DNA of 64,000 nucleotides from Streptomyces sp. HNM0575 (GCF_012726265.1 NZ_JAASAG010000002.1:806001-870000), one strand, 5' to 3'; shown: positions 43,733 through 52,678, counted from the stretch's first letter. Made by a program: numbers and translations. Notes: a model not told the origin generated them from the letters alone.

Positions 43733-45043
43733 TCAGGCCTTCTCCAGTACGGCGGTCACCCCCTGGCCCCCCGCCGCGCAGATGGAGATCAGCCCCTTCG
43801 CACCGGTCCCGGCGCCCTCCCGCTCGGCGAGGAGCTTGGCGAGGGTGGCGACGATCCGGGCTCCGGTCGCGGCGAAGGGGTGGCCGGTCGCCAGCGAGGA
43901 GCCGGCGACGTTGAGGCGTTCGCGGTCCACGGGCGCGAGACCCCGCTTATCCCACGCGGCGAGCGTCGCCAGCACCTGGGACGCGAACGCCTCGTGGATC
44001 TCGAAGAGTTCGAAGTCCTCGATGCCGAGCCCGGCCTGCTCCAGCATCCGCGGCACCGCGTACGCGGGCGCCATCAGCAGACCGTCCTCGCCGGGCCTGC
44101 CGTCCTCGTCGTAGAAGCTCACCGCGCCCGTCTCGTACGTGGAGAGATAGGCGAGCGGCCGCAGTCCGTGCCGCTCGGCCCACTCCTCGCTCGCGAGCAG
44201 CACCGTCGCGGCGCCGTCGGTGAGCGGCGTGGAGTTGCCCGGCGTCATGGTCGCGTCCGGCAACTCCGTGCCGAAGACGGGCCGCAGCTCGCCGAGTTTC
44301 TGCACCGAGGTGCCGGGCCGCAGGTTGTGGTCGCGGGCCAGACCGCGGAAGGGCACGACGAGGTCGTGCAGGAAGCCGCTGTCGTACGCGGTCGCGAGGT
44401 TGCGGTGGCTGGCGGCGGCGAGCACGTCCTGCTCGTACCGGCCGATGCCCCAGTCGTGTGCGGTGCGGGCGGCGTGCTCGCCCATCGACAGCCCGGTGCG
44501 CGGTTCGGCGTTGCGCGGGATCTCCGGTACGAGGTGCCGCGGGCGCACCCGCGCGATCTGCTTCACCCGCTCCTGCCACGTCTTGGCCCGGCGGGCGGCC
44601 AGCAGGATCCGCCGCAGCTCGTCGTTGACGCCGAGGGGCGCGTCGCTCGCGCTGTCGGCGCCGCCCGCGATGCCCGCGTCGAGCCGGCCGAGCGCGATCT
44701 TGTTGGCGACGGCGATGACCGCCTGGAGGCCGGTGCCGCAGGCCTGCTGGATGTCGTAGGCGGGAGTGCGGGGATCGAGCCGGGAGCCGAGCACGGTCTC
44801 CCGCGCGAGATTGAAGTCCCGGCTGTGCTTGAGCACGGCACCGGCCACGAACTCCCCGACGCCGCGCCCACGTTCGCCCGTCAGCCCGAACCGCTCGATC
44901 AGCCCGTCGAGCGCGGCCGAGAGCATCTCCTGGTTCGAGCAGGTCGCGTACGGTCCGTCGGAGCGCGCGAAGGGGATGCGGCTGCCGCCGATCACGGCAA
45001 CACGGCGCGTGGTGCTGGGACTTGTGAGGCCGTTGGAACTCAT
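43733..45043 (-). CDS. Acetyl-CoA C-acetyltransferase (thiolase)
   Basis: A 436-residue thiolase of the FadA2/FadI type, cleaving 3-ketoacyl-CoA in beta-oxidation. Nucleophilic Cys in YDIQQACGTGLQAVI, His in FEIHEAFASQVLA, and the second Cys in ISICAAGGQGVTAV. ATG 45043 has AGGAG eleven bases upstream. It is divergent from the fabG4-like gene across a 72-bp gap with two palindromes, the same pairing as mycobacterial fadA2/fabG4. Confidence 0.92.
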   Translation of the reverse strand: MSSNGLTSPSTTRRVAVIGGSRIPFARSDGPYATCSNQEMLSAALDGLIERFGLTGERGRGVGEFVAGAVLKHSRDFNLARETVLGSRLDPRTPAYDIQQACGTGLQAVIAVANKIALGRLDAGIAGGADSASDAPLGVNDELRRILLAARRAKTWQERVKQIARVRPRHLVPEIPRNAEPRTGLSMGEHAARTAHDWGIGRYEQDVLAAASHRNLATAYDSGFLHDLVVPFRGLARDHNLRPGTSVQKLGELRPVFGTELPDATMTPGNSTPLTDGAATVLLASEEWAERHGLRPLAYLSTYETGAVSFYDEDGRPGEDGLLMAPAYAVPRMLEQAGLGIEDFELFEIHEAFASQVLATLAAWDKRGLAPVDRERLNVAGSSLATGHPFAATGARIVATLAKLLAEREGAGTGAKGLISICAAGGQGVTAVLEKA

Positions 45044-45067
45044 CCTCGACCAGACTCCTGACCTGAA

Positions 45068-45095
45068 AGTAACCTTACTCGGAAGTAAATTTACG
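45068..45095. promoter_or_regulatory. Paired palindromic operator between thiolase and fabG4-like genes
   Basis: AGTAACCTTACT (45068-45079; arms AGTAA/TTACT) and GTAAATTTAC (45085-45094; perfect) lie with centres 16 bp apart, and TTACT-CGGA-AGTAA bridges them. The region is strikingly AT-rich. It sits centrally in the 72-bp gap between two divergent lipid genes and probably overlaps both promoters. The TetR gene at 47735-48439 is the nearest candidate to bind it. Confidence 0.65.
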
Positions 45096-45115
45096 CGAGC
45101 CGGAGGGAACAGGGA

Positions 45116-46600
45116 ATGGCTGACCGTTATCTGCATTGGACCAACACACGTCCAGGCCGCCTCCTCTCCCGCCGGCTCGGCCTCCCCCGTCCCGTACCGC
45201 TGCACCGCTGGTCTGCGGAGCGGCCGTCGCTCGGGGGCGGCCCCATACTGCACCTCACGCCGCTGCCGCCGCGCGGCGGAGGCGAAACCGGGGACGGCAA
45301 CGGCGGCAACGGCGGCGACAGGGACAGCGGGGCCGACAGCAGCGGCGACGGCAGCGGCGGCGGCGGTACGCATGCGAAGGAGCTCGCGGCGGCGCTGGAG
45401 GCCACCGGCCTCCCCGTCCGCACGGACGGCGGCGGGACGGAACCCGGCACCCGCCACGCCGCCGTCGTCGTCGACGCCACGGGCCTGCGCGACGTACCGG
45501 GGCTGCACCACGTCTACGAGTGCCTGCACGAGGTGCTGCGCTCGGTCGCCGAGTGCGGCCGCATCGTGGTGCTCGCCGCACGCCCCGACGCCGGCGATCA
45601 CCATCAGGCCGCCGCGCAGCAGGCGTTGGAGGGCTTCGTGCGCTCGCTCGCGAAGGAGACAGGCGGCGGCCGCACGGTGCAGCTCATACGGCTCGCACCG
45701 GACGCGACCCCGGCACACGCCGAGTCCACCCTGCGCTTCCTGCTGTCGCCGAGGTCGGCCTACGTCAGCGGGCAGGTCGTCGAGATCGCCGGACCCGCGG
45801 GGACCGCGTCGTCCGGTGCCGCGGAGACGGGATCCGGCGCCGTGGAAGCGGCAGGCCGCGAGCGCCCGCTCCAGGGCCTCACCGCGCTCGTCACCGGTGC
45901 GGCACGCGGCATCGGCGAGGCCGTCGCGGCGACGCTGGCGCGTGACGGCGCGCACGTCCTCTGCCTCGACGTACCGCAGGCGGAGGCCGAACTGGCCCGC
46001 GTCGCCGAGGCGTCGGGCGGCACGGCGCTCCCGCTCGACATCACCTCCGACGACGCGGGCGCCCGCATCGCGGAGGCCCTGCCCGGCGGCGGCCTCGACG
46101 TGCTCGTGCACAACGCGGGCATCACTCGGGACCGCAGGCTCGTCAACATGAAGCCCGAGCGCTGGGACCAGGTGCTGGACGTCAACCTCGCCTCCGTGCT
46201 GCGCACGACCGACCATCTGCTGACGGCGGGCGCCCTGCGCCGCGGCACCGGCCGGGTCGTCGCCACCGCCTCCATCTCCGGCATCGCGGGCAACGTCGGC
46301 CAGACCAACTACTCGGCGAGCAAGGCCGGAATCATCGGCCTCGTACGCTCGCTCGCGCCGCGCGCCGCCGCCGAGCACGGAGTGACCGTCAACGCCGTGG
46401 CCCCGGGATTCATCGAGACGAAGATGACGGCGGCCGTGCCGTTCTTCATCCGCGAGGCGGGCAGGCGCATGAACTCCCAGTCGCAGGGCGGTCTTCCCGT
46501 CGACGTCGCCGAGACCGTGGCCTGGCTGGCAGCACCGGACTCCGGCGCCGTCAACGGCCAGGTCGTACGAGTCTGCGGCCAGAGCCTGCTGGGAGCGTGA
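45116..46600 (+). CDS. High-molecular-weight 3-oxoacyl reductase (FabG4-like)
   Basis: A 494-residue two-domain short-chain dehydrogenase. The C-terminal domain is the active NAD(P)H-dependent reductase: cofactor loop ALVTGAARGIGEAV at about 256-270, NAG motif in LVHNAGITRD, and Ser386 / Tyr399 / Lys403 in ASISGIAGNVGQTNYSASKA. The N-terminal domain is a degenerate flavodoxin-like fold, as in M. tuberculosis FabG4. An extra Gly/Asp/Asn/Ser-rich stretch at about 52-85 (GDGNGGNGGDRDSGADSS) interrupts it. AGGGA precedes ATG 45116. It is followed by a coupled MaoC gene, matching fabG4-htdX of mycobacteria, so it likely reduces long-chain 3-ketoacyl-CoA. Confidence 0.9.
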   Translation: MADRYLHWTNTRPGRLLSRRLGLPRPVPLHRWSAERPSLGGGPILHLTPLPPRGGGETGDGNGGNGGDRDSGADSSGDGSGGGGTHAKELAAALEATGLPVRTDGGGTEPGTRHAAVVVDATGLRDVPGLHHVYECLHEVLRSVAECGRIVVLAARPDAGDHHQAAAQQALEGFVRSLAKETGGGRTVQLIRLAPDATPAHAESTLRFLLSPRSAYVSGQVVEIAGPAGTASSGAAETGSGAVEAAGRERPLQGLTALVTGAARGIGEAVAATLARDGAHVLCLDVPQAEAELARVAEASGGTALPLDITSDDAGARIAEALPGGGLDVLVHNAGITRDRRLVNMKPERWDQVLDVNLASVLRTTDHLLTAGALRRGTGRVVATASISGIAGNVGQTNYSASKAGIIGLVRSLAPRAAAEHGVTVNAVAPGFIETKMTAAVPFFIREAGRRMNSQSQGGLPVDVAETVAWLAAPDSGAVNGQVVRVCGQSLLGA

Positions 46601-46605
46601 CCGCG

Positions 46606-47766
46606 ATGACCGTTCAGCGCCTCAGCACACCGCCCCGGCTGCCGCTCGTACTCGCGAGGGGCGCGCTCGCCTCCCGCTCCAGGCGCGGTCCGTACGAACA
46701 CGCGCGGCTGCCCGGGGAGCGGCTGCTGCTGCCCGACGCCCGCATCGACGAGAGGCGGCTGCGGGCGTACGCCCGGGTCTGCGGCTTCGACGGCGGGGAC
46801 GGTAAGGCCACGACGGGGCAGGGGCCCGGCGCGGCACAGGGATACGGCACGGCACAGATACGCGACGCGGGACAGGGGCCCGGGCAGCCCCTTCCGGCCA
46901 CCGGCTCGCCCGTGCCGCCCACCTATCCGCACGTCCTCGGCTTCCCGCTCGCGATGGAGCTGATGGCGCGGCCGGGCTTCCCGTTCCCGGTGCTCGGCCT
47001 CGTGCACACCGGGATCGAACTCACCCAGCACCGCGCGCTGCGGACCGGCGACCGGCCCGAGATCTCCGTGCACGCGGAGGGACCGGCACCGCACCGGCGC
47101 GGCAGCAGCTTCGACGTGGTGACCGAGGCCCGCCTGGACGGCGCCCTCATATGGCACTCGCGCAGCACCTACCTGTGCCGTCATCGCACCGCGGACGGCG
47201 GCCGGCGGCCCGAGGAACAGCCCGGCGAACAGCCCCCCGGGCTCCGGCTCCCCGCAACGGACCCGCCACCGCAACACCCCGCACCGCAACACCCCGCGGC
47301 ACCCCTGCCCGTGCGGGAGCACTGGGATCTGCCGTCCGGCCTCGGACGCCGCTACGCCCGCGCCTCCGGCGACCGCAACCCCATCCATCTGCACCCGCTG
47401 ACCGCGAAGCTCTTCGGCTTCCCGCGCCATATCGCCCACGGCATGTGGACCTTCGCGCGCGCACTCGCCGGTACGGGCGCCACCGATGGCAGCGAACAGC
47501 TCACCGCCCGCGCGGAGTTCAAGGCTCCGGTGCCGCTCCCCTCGTCCGTCGCCTACTGCGTGGACGAGCCGACCGCCTCCGCCGGGGGCTACCGCGCGCC
47601 CGTACGCGTGCACCGCTTCGAGCTGCGCAGCGGCGACGACGCGACCGCGCCCCAGGGAGCCCCGGGGGCCCCGGGGGCCCGAAGCAACGGCGGCGCGGAG
47701 CACGGCGAGGGCGAAGGCCGCCCCCGGCTCCATCTCACCGGTGAGGTGACCAGCGAGCGCCCTTGA
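46606..47766 (+). CDS. MaoC-like (R)-hydratase / dehydratase
   Basis: A 386-residue double-hotdog hydratase, HtdX-like, acting on trans-2-enoyl or (R)-3-hydroxyacyl-CoA. The active-site Asp/His is in ARASGDRNPIHLHPLTAKLF, followed by PRHIAHGMWTFARALAG. The N-terminal hotdog (LPGERLLLPDARIDERRLRA, then YPHVLGFPLAMELM) lacks the catalytic pair. Three low-complexity linkers are visible (GQGPGAAQGYG, EEQPGEQPPG, GAPGAPGARS). ATG 46606 lies ten bases after GGGAG; a GTG at 46597 would give a GTGA overlap but is one base from it. The 3' end overlaps the convergent TetR gene by 32 bp. Confidence 0.87.
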   Translation: MTVQRLSTPPRLPLVLARGALASRSRRGPYEHARLPGERLLLPDARIDERRLRAYARVCGFDGGDGKATTGQGPGAAQGYGTAQIRDAGQGPGQPLPATGSPVPPTYPHVLGFPLAMELMARPGFPFPVLGLVHTGIELTQHRALRTGDRPEISVHAEGPAPHRRGSSFDVVTEARLDGALIWHSRSTYLCRHRTADGGRRPEEQPGEQPPGLRLPATDPPPQHPAPQHPAAPLPVREHWDLPSGLGRRYARASGDRNPIHLHPLTAKLFGFPRHIAHGMWTFARALAGTGATDGSEQLTARAEFKAPVPLPSSVAYCVDEPTASAGGYRAPVRVHRFELRSGDDATAPQGAPGAPGARSNGGAEHGEGEGRPRLHLTGEVTSERP

Positions 47767-48439
47767 TCATCTGCCCCATCCCCGTCCAGCAGAAGTTCAT
47801 CAGCGTGGCCGCGGTCTCCTTGGGCGAAGGTGCCGCATCCGTACGGGAGTTGGCCCACACCGCCAGCGACTCCGCCGCTCCCACCATGGCGTGCGCGAGC
47901 CCCGAGACCTCGCGCTCGGCGAACTCCTCGTCGCAGCCCGCGTCGACGGCCGCCCTGCCCAGCAGCAGCGTCACCAGCTCCGTGATCTCCGCCCGCATCC
48001 CGGCGATCTCACGCGCGAACGGCTCGCCCTGCGTGGCGGCCCTGTGCAGCACCGACCACCCGTCGGGTCTGGCCGCCGTGTGCGCGAAGAAGGCGCACAG
48101 CCCGCGCCACAGCTGCCGTTCGGCGTCCGAGTGCCGCGGCTCCGCGGCCCGCTCGCCATCGCCCGTCCCGCCCCGTACGGCGGCGACGAGCGCCGCCCGC
48201 TCCCTCCGTATGCACGCCGTGAACAGGTCTTCCTTCGACTTCAGATAGAGATAGACCAGCGGCTTGGAGACCCCCGCCTCCTCCGCGATGTCGTCCATCG
48301 ACGCCGCCTGATAGCCATGCCGCGCGAAGCCCGCGACGGCGGCGTCCAGCATCTGCCGCTCGCGCACCTCCCGCGGCATCCGCCGGCGCCCCCCGCTGCT
48401 CGTGCTCTTGGTCCCCACCTGCACGCCCCTCCGCGTCAT
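47735..48439 (-). CDS. TetR-family regulator
   Basis: A 234-residue TetR repressor. The HTH is AAVAGFARHGYQAASMDDIA then EEAGVSKPLVYLYLKSKED, a form common in regulators of fatty-acid genes. The C-terminal ~170 residues are a helical ligand domain. The first ~20 residues are basic (TKSTSSGGRRRMPREVRERQ). ATG 48439 has GGGGAG nine bases upstream; a GTG at 48418 is an alternative. It overlaps the MaoC gene tail-to-tail by 32 bp, so it may be an antisense partner as well as a regulator of the fabG4/thiolase pair through the palindromes at 45068. Confidence 0.85.
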   Translation of the reverse strand: MTRRGVQVGTKSTSSGGRRRMPREVRERQMLDAAVAGFARHGYQAASMDDIAEEAGVSKPLVYLYLKSKEDLFTACIRRERAALVAAVRGGTGDGERAAEPRHSDAERQLWRGLCAFFAHTAARPDGWSVLHRAATQGEPFAREIAGMRAEITELVTLLLGRAAVDAGCDEEFAEREVSGLAHAMVGAAESLAVWANSRTDAAPSPKETAATLMNFCWTGMGQMIKGARWSPHR

Positions 48440-48650
48440 CTCCCCCGTCTCCCCACACAATCCTCGGATGTAAGCGTACGCGGACCCTCCGTCAACGCAG
48501 CTGGCGAGCGCGGGTACGGCGCACGCCCACCGACCTGCGTCTGCCCGGCACCGGCGCGTGCAGACCGCCCGGAAGCCGTCGCATGCGATTCCGTACGGCC
48601 CTGGCGCGGGATCAATCAGCCGAAACCGGAGCACATCTAACATCCGGCAC

Positions 48651-49295
48651 GTGGATCACACACCGGCCGCCCCGCGGGGCAGCGGAGGGCCCGAACGCCT
48701 GGAGAACCTGTCCGACAACGTCTTCTCCATCGCCATGACGCTGCTGGTGCTCGACATCACCGTCCGGCGCGGGCTCAGCACCGAAGGCTTCCGCGAGTCC
48801 CTCCACCTGACGCTGCCCCATATCGCCGCGTACGCCCTGAGCTTCGCGGTCATCTCGGAGTTCTGGCTCGACCACCGGCGCATCCTGTCGTCCTTCGCCG
48901 CGGTGGACGGCCGCGTCACCGCGCTGACGCTGCTCGGCCTCGGACTGACGGCGCTGCTGCCCTTCCCCACCGCGCTCCTCGCCGAATACAGCGACAAGCC
49001 GCAGGCCGTCGCCGTCTACGGCCTCAGCGTCGCCGCGCTCAACGGCGTGCATCTCTCCCTGCTGTACAGCTCGCACCGGCGCCTGGGCCCCGCGTCCGGC
49101 GCCACGCTCCGCAGCCGCCGTCTCGAATCGGCGGACCTGGCCTCGACGGTGCTCGTCTTCGGGGCCGCCGTACCGCTCGCATTCGCCTCGCCGACGGCCG
49201 CGAAATGGTTCTGGCTCACGCTTTTCCCGGCCAAATTCCTGATCGGACGCCTGCAACGGCGCACCCGTACGCCATCGGGTGGACAAACGGAGTGA
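48651..49295 (+). CDS. TMEM175-family (DUF1211) potassium-channel-like protein
   Basis: A 214-residue membrane protein with about six helices. The N-terminal signature ERLENLSDNVFSIAMTLLVL corresponds to the TMEM175 FSD-containing pore helix, but the usual Phe of FSD is Leu here. Other helices: LPHIAAYALSFAVISEFWLD, LLGLGLTALLPFPTALLAEY, LESADLASTVLVFGAAVPLA. Bacterial members conduct K+ in tetramers of one repeat; eukaryotic members are lysosomal channels. GTG 48651 fits the homologous region; the ribosome site is weak. It is divergent from the TetR gene and 94 bp before the aquaporin gene. Confidence 0.78.
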   Translation: MDHTPAAPRGSGGPERLENLSDNVFSIAMTLLVLDITVRRGLSTEGFRESLHLTLPHIAAYALSFAVISEFWLDHRRILSSFAAVDGRVTALTLLGLGLTALLPFPTALLAEYSDKPQAVAVYGLSVAALNGVHLSLLYSSHRRLGPASGATLRSRRLESADLASTVLVFGAAVPLAFASPTAAKWFWLTLFPAKFLIGRLQRRTRTPSGGQTE

Positions 49296-49389
49296 CGCGC
49301 GCTCAGCCCCCCGACCGTGCTGGCCGCCCCTGCATACGGTTCCGGAGGGAGGGGGAGGCAGGGCTGTTCCGATCGACCAAGGAGAGCCG

Positions 49390-50289
49390 ATGGCTGAGCA
49401 ACACACGAAGAGCAGTCCACGCCGAATCGGTTACAGAACTGGACTCGGCGGCGAGCTCATCGCCGAATTCCTGGGCACCTTCGTCCTCATTCTGATCGGC
49501 TGCGGCTCGGTGGCCGTCGCGGTCGTCGGACTCTCCGGATCCGGACGCCAGACCGGCGACTTCGGCCCCTCGAACTGGCTCATCATCTCCTGGGGATGGG
49601 GCCTGGCCGTCGTCTTCGGCGTGTACGTGGCCGGCGGAATCAGCGGCGCCCACATCAACCCGGCGGTGACGCTCGGCTTCGCGGTGCGCGGCCATTTCCC
49701 CTGGCGGAAGGTTCTTCCCTACTGGGGGGCGCAGCTGGTCGGAGCCTTCGTCGGCGCCTCGGTCGTATACGCCACTTACCACTGGGCGATCGACGCCTTC
49801 AACGCGAAGGAGGGCACGGGACGTGAGAAGTCGCTGCCCACCTTCTCCATCTTCTCGACCTTCCCCGCCGAGTACTTCGGGGATTCGTGGTGGGGGCCGT
49901 TCCTCGACCAGATCGTCGGCACCGCGTTCCTGCTGCTGCTCGTCTGCGCGCTCATCGACATGCGCAACACGGCGCCCAAGTCGAACATGGGGCCGTTCCT
50001 GATCGGTCTCGTCGTCGTCGCCATCGGCCTCGCATACGGGACGAACGCCGGCTACGCCATCAACCCTGCCCGCGACTTCGGCCCCCGGCTCTTCACCTTC
50101 TTCGAGGGATGGGGGTCGATCGCCTTCCCCGGCAATTTCGACTGGTACAGCCATTACTGGTGGATCCCCATCATCGGCCCGCTCATCGGCGCCGTCATCG
50201 GTGCGCTGGTCTACGAGCACCTCGTCAGCCGCGTCATCGCGGCCCGCGGGCAGACGCACCCCGAGGGGAGAGCCGGCGAAGCCGAGTGA
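49390..50289 (+). CDS. Aquaglyceroporin (glycerol facilitator)
   Basis: A 299-residue MIP-family channel with six helices. The two half-helix motifs are GAHINPAVTLGFA and YAINPARDFGPRLF; the Asp after the second NPAR is typical of glycerol-conducting GlpF rather than water-only channels. The N-terminal ~15 residues and C-terminal ~20 are hydrophilic tails. AAGGAGAGCCG precedes ATG 49390. No glycerol kinase or regulator is adjacent, so substrate remains inferred. Confidence 0.93.
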   Translation: MAEQHTKSSPRRIGYRTGLGGELIAEFLGTFVLILIGCGSVAVAVVGLSGSGRQTGDFGPSNWLIISWGWGLAVVFGVYVAGGISGAHINPAVTLGFAVRGHFPWRKVLPYWGAQLVGAFVGASVVYATYHWAIDAFNAKEGTGREKSLPTFSIFSTFPAEYFGDSWWGPFLDQIVGTAFLLLLVCALIDMRNTAPKSNMGPFLIGLVVVAIGLAYGTNAGYAINPARDFGPRLFTFFEGWGSIAFPGNFDWYSHYWWIPIIGPLIGAVIGALVYEHLVSRVIAARGQTHPEGRAGEAE

Positions 50290-50364
50290 CCGCCCCCGGG
50301 CGTCCGGGCCCCGGACGCATCAGCCCGGACATACGAGCAGGGCAGCACACGACCCCCGACGCAT

Positions 50365-50416
50365 CGAAGACCTCCGTGACCGAAGCCTCGTACGGCTCCG
50401 GTCACGGAGGTCTTCG
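50365..50416. terminator. Strong bidirectional terminator
   Basis: A perfect 18-bp stem, CGAAGACCTCCGTGACCG / CGGTCACGGAGGTCTTCG, with a 16-base loop that has its own AGCC/GGCT pairing. It lies between the convergent aquaporin and MFS genes. Confidence 0.93.
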
Positions 50417-50463
50417 CCGTCACGACGGCGGTGTCCGCCGGCCTGCTGCGCCGGCGGGATCTG

Positions 50464-51954
50464 CTAGCCGGCTGCGGCGGCCGGCGTCTCCTGCGCGGAC
50501 AGCGGCGTGGCGATGTCCTCCAGGGAACGCCGCTCCGCCGGCACGGCCAGGAACGCCGCGACCAGACCGGCCAGGCACATCAGCCCGGCACCGATCTCGA
50601 AGGCGAGGGTCGTGTCGGCCAGTACGCCGTTCTCCGTCAGCGAGGCGAAGATGAGCGGACCGCTGATGCCGCCCACCGCCGTGCCCAGCGCGTAGAAGAA
50701 CGCGATGGCCATGGCCCGGGTCTCCATCGGGAAGATCTCGCTGACCGTCAGGTACGCCGAGCTGGCTCCCGCGGAGGCGAAGAACAGCACGACGCTCCAG
50801 CAGACCGTGAGGGTCGTCGCCGACAGCACGCCGCTCGAGAAGAGCGCCGCGGTGCCGAACAGCAGCACACCGGACCCGATATAGGTACCGGCGATCATTA
50901 TCCGGCGGCCCACCGTGTCGAAGAGCGGACCGAGCAGAATCGGACCGAGGAGATTCCCGACCGCGATGGCGACGAAGTAGTAACCCGTCGATCCCGCGGG
51001 CACCTTGTAGAAGGCCGCGAGAATGGCGCCGAATCCGAATGTGACCGCGTTGTACAGAAACGCCTGGCCGACGAAGAGCGAAAGCCCCAGGAATGCACGG
51101 GAACGGTACTTGGAGAAGACCGTGCGCGCGATCATCCCGAAACCGACGGCCTCACGCTGGTTGATGACCATCTCGCCGGCCGGCTCGGGCAGGCTGCCCT
51201 CGCCGTGCTGTGCCAGACAGCGTGCCTCCGCGTCCTGCACGATGGATTCGGCCTCGTCGCCGCGTCCATGGATGAACAACCACCGTGGACTCTCCGGCAC
51301 ATTCCGCCGCACCACCAGAATCACCAAGCCGAGGATGACGCCGAACGCGAAGGTCAGACGCCAGCCGACGTCCGCCGCGAAGATGTCAGTGTCGAGCATG
51401 GGGATCGACAGCATCGCGCCGGCCGCAGCGCCGAGCCAGAAGCTGCCGTTGATCATGAGGTCCACACGACCCCGGTAGTACGAGGGAATGAGCTCGTCGA
51501 TCGCCGAGTTGATGGCCGCGTACTCGCCGCCGATACCGAAACCGGTCGCGAAGCGGCAGAGGAAGAACCACCAGCTGTCGAACGAGAGCGCCGTCAGAGC
51601 CGTCGCCGCGAGGTACACGGCGAGCGTGAGGAGGAAGAGCTTCTTCCGTCCGTAACGGTCGGTCAGCCAGCCGAAATACAGCGCCCCGAGACACGCCCCC
51701 GCGACATACAGCGCGGCGCCGAGCCCCGTGACCTGCGCCGAGGAGATGTCGAGCCCGCTACCGGACTCGGACAGCCGCCCGGCGATGTTGCCGACGAGGG
51801 TGACCTCCATCCCGTCGAGGATCCACACCGTGCCGAGCCCGATCACGATCATCCAGTGCCAGCGCGACCAGGGCAGCCTGTCAAGGCGTGCCGGCACCGC
51901 GGTTCTGACTGTGCCGGATGAAAGCGTCCCGCTGCTTCCATCTTGAACTGCCAT
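50464..51954 (-). CDS. MFS transporter, sugar-porter/metabolite-symporter type
   Basis: A 496-residue, 12-helix transporter. Motif A is GWLTDRYGRKKLFLLTL; the second half repeats it as PLFDTVGRRIM. RRNVPESPRWLFIHG is the PESPR motif of sugar porters and related organic-acid symporters. FATGFGIGGEYAAINSAIDE is close to the GIGGE motif of metabolite:H+ symporters. A cytoplasmic loop after helix 6 is ~70 residues. Monocistronic; the substrate cannot be called. Confidence 0.85.
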   Translation of the reverse strand: MAVQDGSSGTLSSGTVRTAVPARLDRLPWSRWHWMIVIGLGTVWILDGMEVTLVGNIAGRLSESGSGLDISSAQVTGLGAALYVAGACLGALYFGWLTDRYGRKKLFLLTLAVYLAATALTALSFDSWWFFLCRFATGFGIGGEYAAINSAIDELIPSYYRGRVDLMINGSFWLGAAAGAMLSIPMLDTDIFAADVGWRLTFAFGVILGLVILVVRRNVPESPRWLFIHGRGDEAESIVQDAEARCLAQHGEGSLPEPAGEMVINQREAVGFGMIARTVFSKYRSRAFLGLSLFVGQAFLYNAVTFGFGAILAAFYKVPAGSTGYYFVAIAVGNLLGPILLGPLFDTVGRRIMIAGTYIGSGVLLFGTAALFSSGVLSATTLTVCWSVVLFFASAGASSAYLTVSEIFPMETRAMAIAFFYALGTAVGGISGPLIFASLTENGVLADTTLAFEIGAGLMCLAGLVAAFLAVPAERRSLEDIATPLSAQETPAAAAG

Positions 51955-52329
51955 TGCATACTCCGTCTGAATTGTTCACTGTTTTCAGGCCATACCACTC
52001 CTCGTCCCTTCTTCGGGACGGGAGCCACGACTCGCAGACCCGGCGGCACAGTTAACACGCACTTCCACCTGGGGAAGGGCGTATTCGATTTATAGGCCGG
52101 TCGAATTTCGGCCCGCTCCACGGGCCGGAACCGCACTTCGCCCAATGCGGAACATCCCGGACGGGTAATGAATCTGGTGAACCTCGCATTCTCGCCGATT
52201 CGGTACCTGCCGCTGCCTCGAAGCCCCTCGCCCGGCGACGGCCCGGCGCCCCCCTGGCCCCCCTGATGCGGTCAGGTGCCGTCCGGTGCGGTCTGGTGCG
52301 GCGGCGACGGGACCGGCAGGCTGCCGCGC
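51955..52329. other. Intergenic region, promoter of the MFS gene
   Basis: 375 bp between divergent genes. Bases 51955-52150 are AT-richer than average (ATTGTTCACTGTTTTCAG, TCGATTTATAGG) and probably hold the leftward promoter; 52200-52260 is a C-rich run. A near-palindrome GGTCGAATTTCGGCC lies near 52099. I see no gene here. Confidence 0.35.
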
Positions 52330-52554
52330 ATGGACTGGATGCCGCTGCTCTCCACGCTGAGCGGTGCCGTCATCGGCATCGCGGCCACCTTGATCGCGGA
52401 CCGCAACAGCCGGATACGCGACGCCTACGCCCGCGGCGTCCCCGTCGGCTCCGGCGAGGACGCCCCGCTGATCGCGCAGCGCCGTACGGCCATGGCCAGG
52501 ATGCGCGACCGCATGCGGGAGGACTTGGGCGTGGGCCCGCTCGGCATCGAATGA
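52330..52554 (+). CDS. Small single-pass membrane protein
   Basis: A 74-residue protein with one N-terminal helix (WMPLLSTLSGAVIGIAATLI) followed by a basic/acidic helical cytoplasmic part (ADRNSRIRDAYARG, then RRTAMARMRDRMREDLG). ATG 52330 has a weak GGCAGG upstream. No motif I recognise; similar small anchored helices occur widely in streptomycetes. Confidence 0.5.
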   Translation: MDWMPLLSTLSGAVIGIAATLIADRNSRIRDAYARGVPVGSGEDAPLIAQRRTAMARMRDRMREDLGVGPLGIE

Positions 52555-52678
52555 CCGGACGGGCCGGGGCACTTGAGCAGCGGCCACACCCGCCGGCCGG
52601 ACCGCTGTGTCGCGGGCCGCCTTCCGCCCGTACCATGGCCCTCCACCTAAAGGTTCAGACCAAACATGTGGAGGTCAA

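Noticed and set aside
52640..52678. AGGTTCAGACCA as a DasR (dre-like) site and CCTCCAC...GTGGAGG as an operator before the FAD oxidoreductase
   Set aside because: Only about 9 of 12 positions match the TGGTCTAGACCA-type consensus, and the outer arms simply include the ribosome-binding GTGGAGG.
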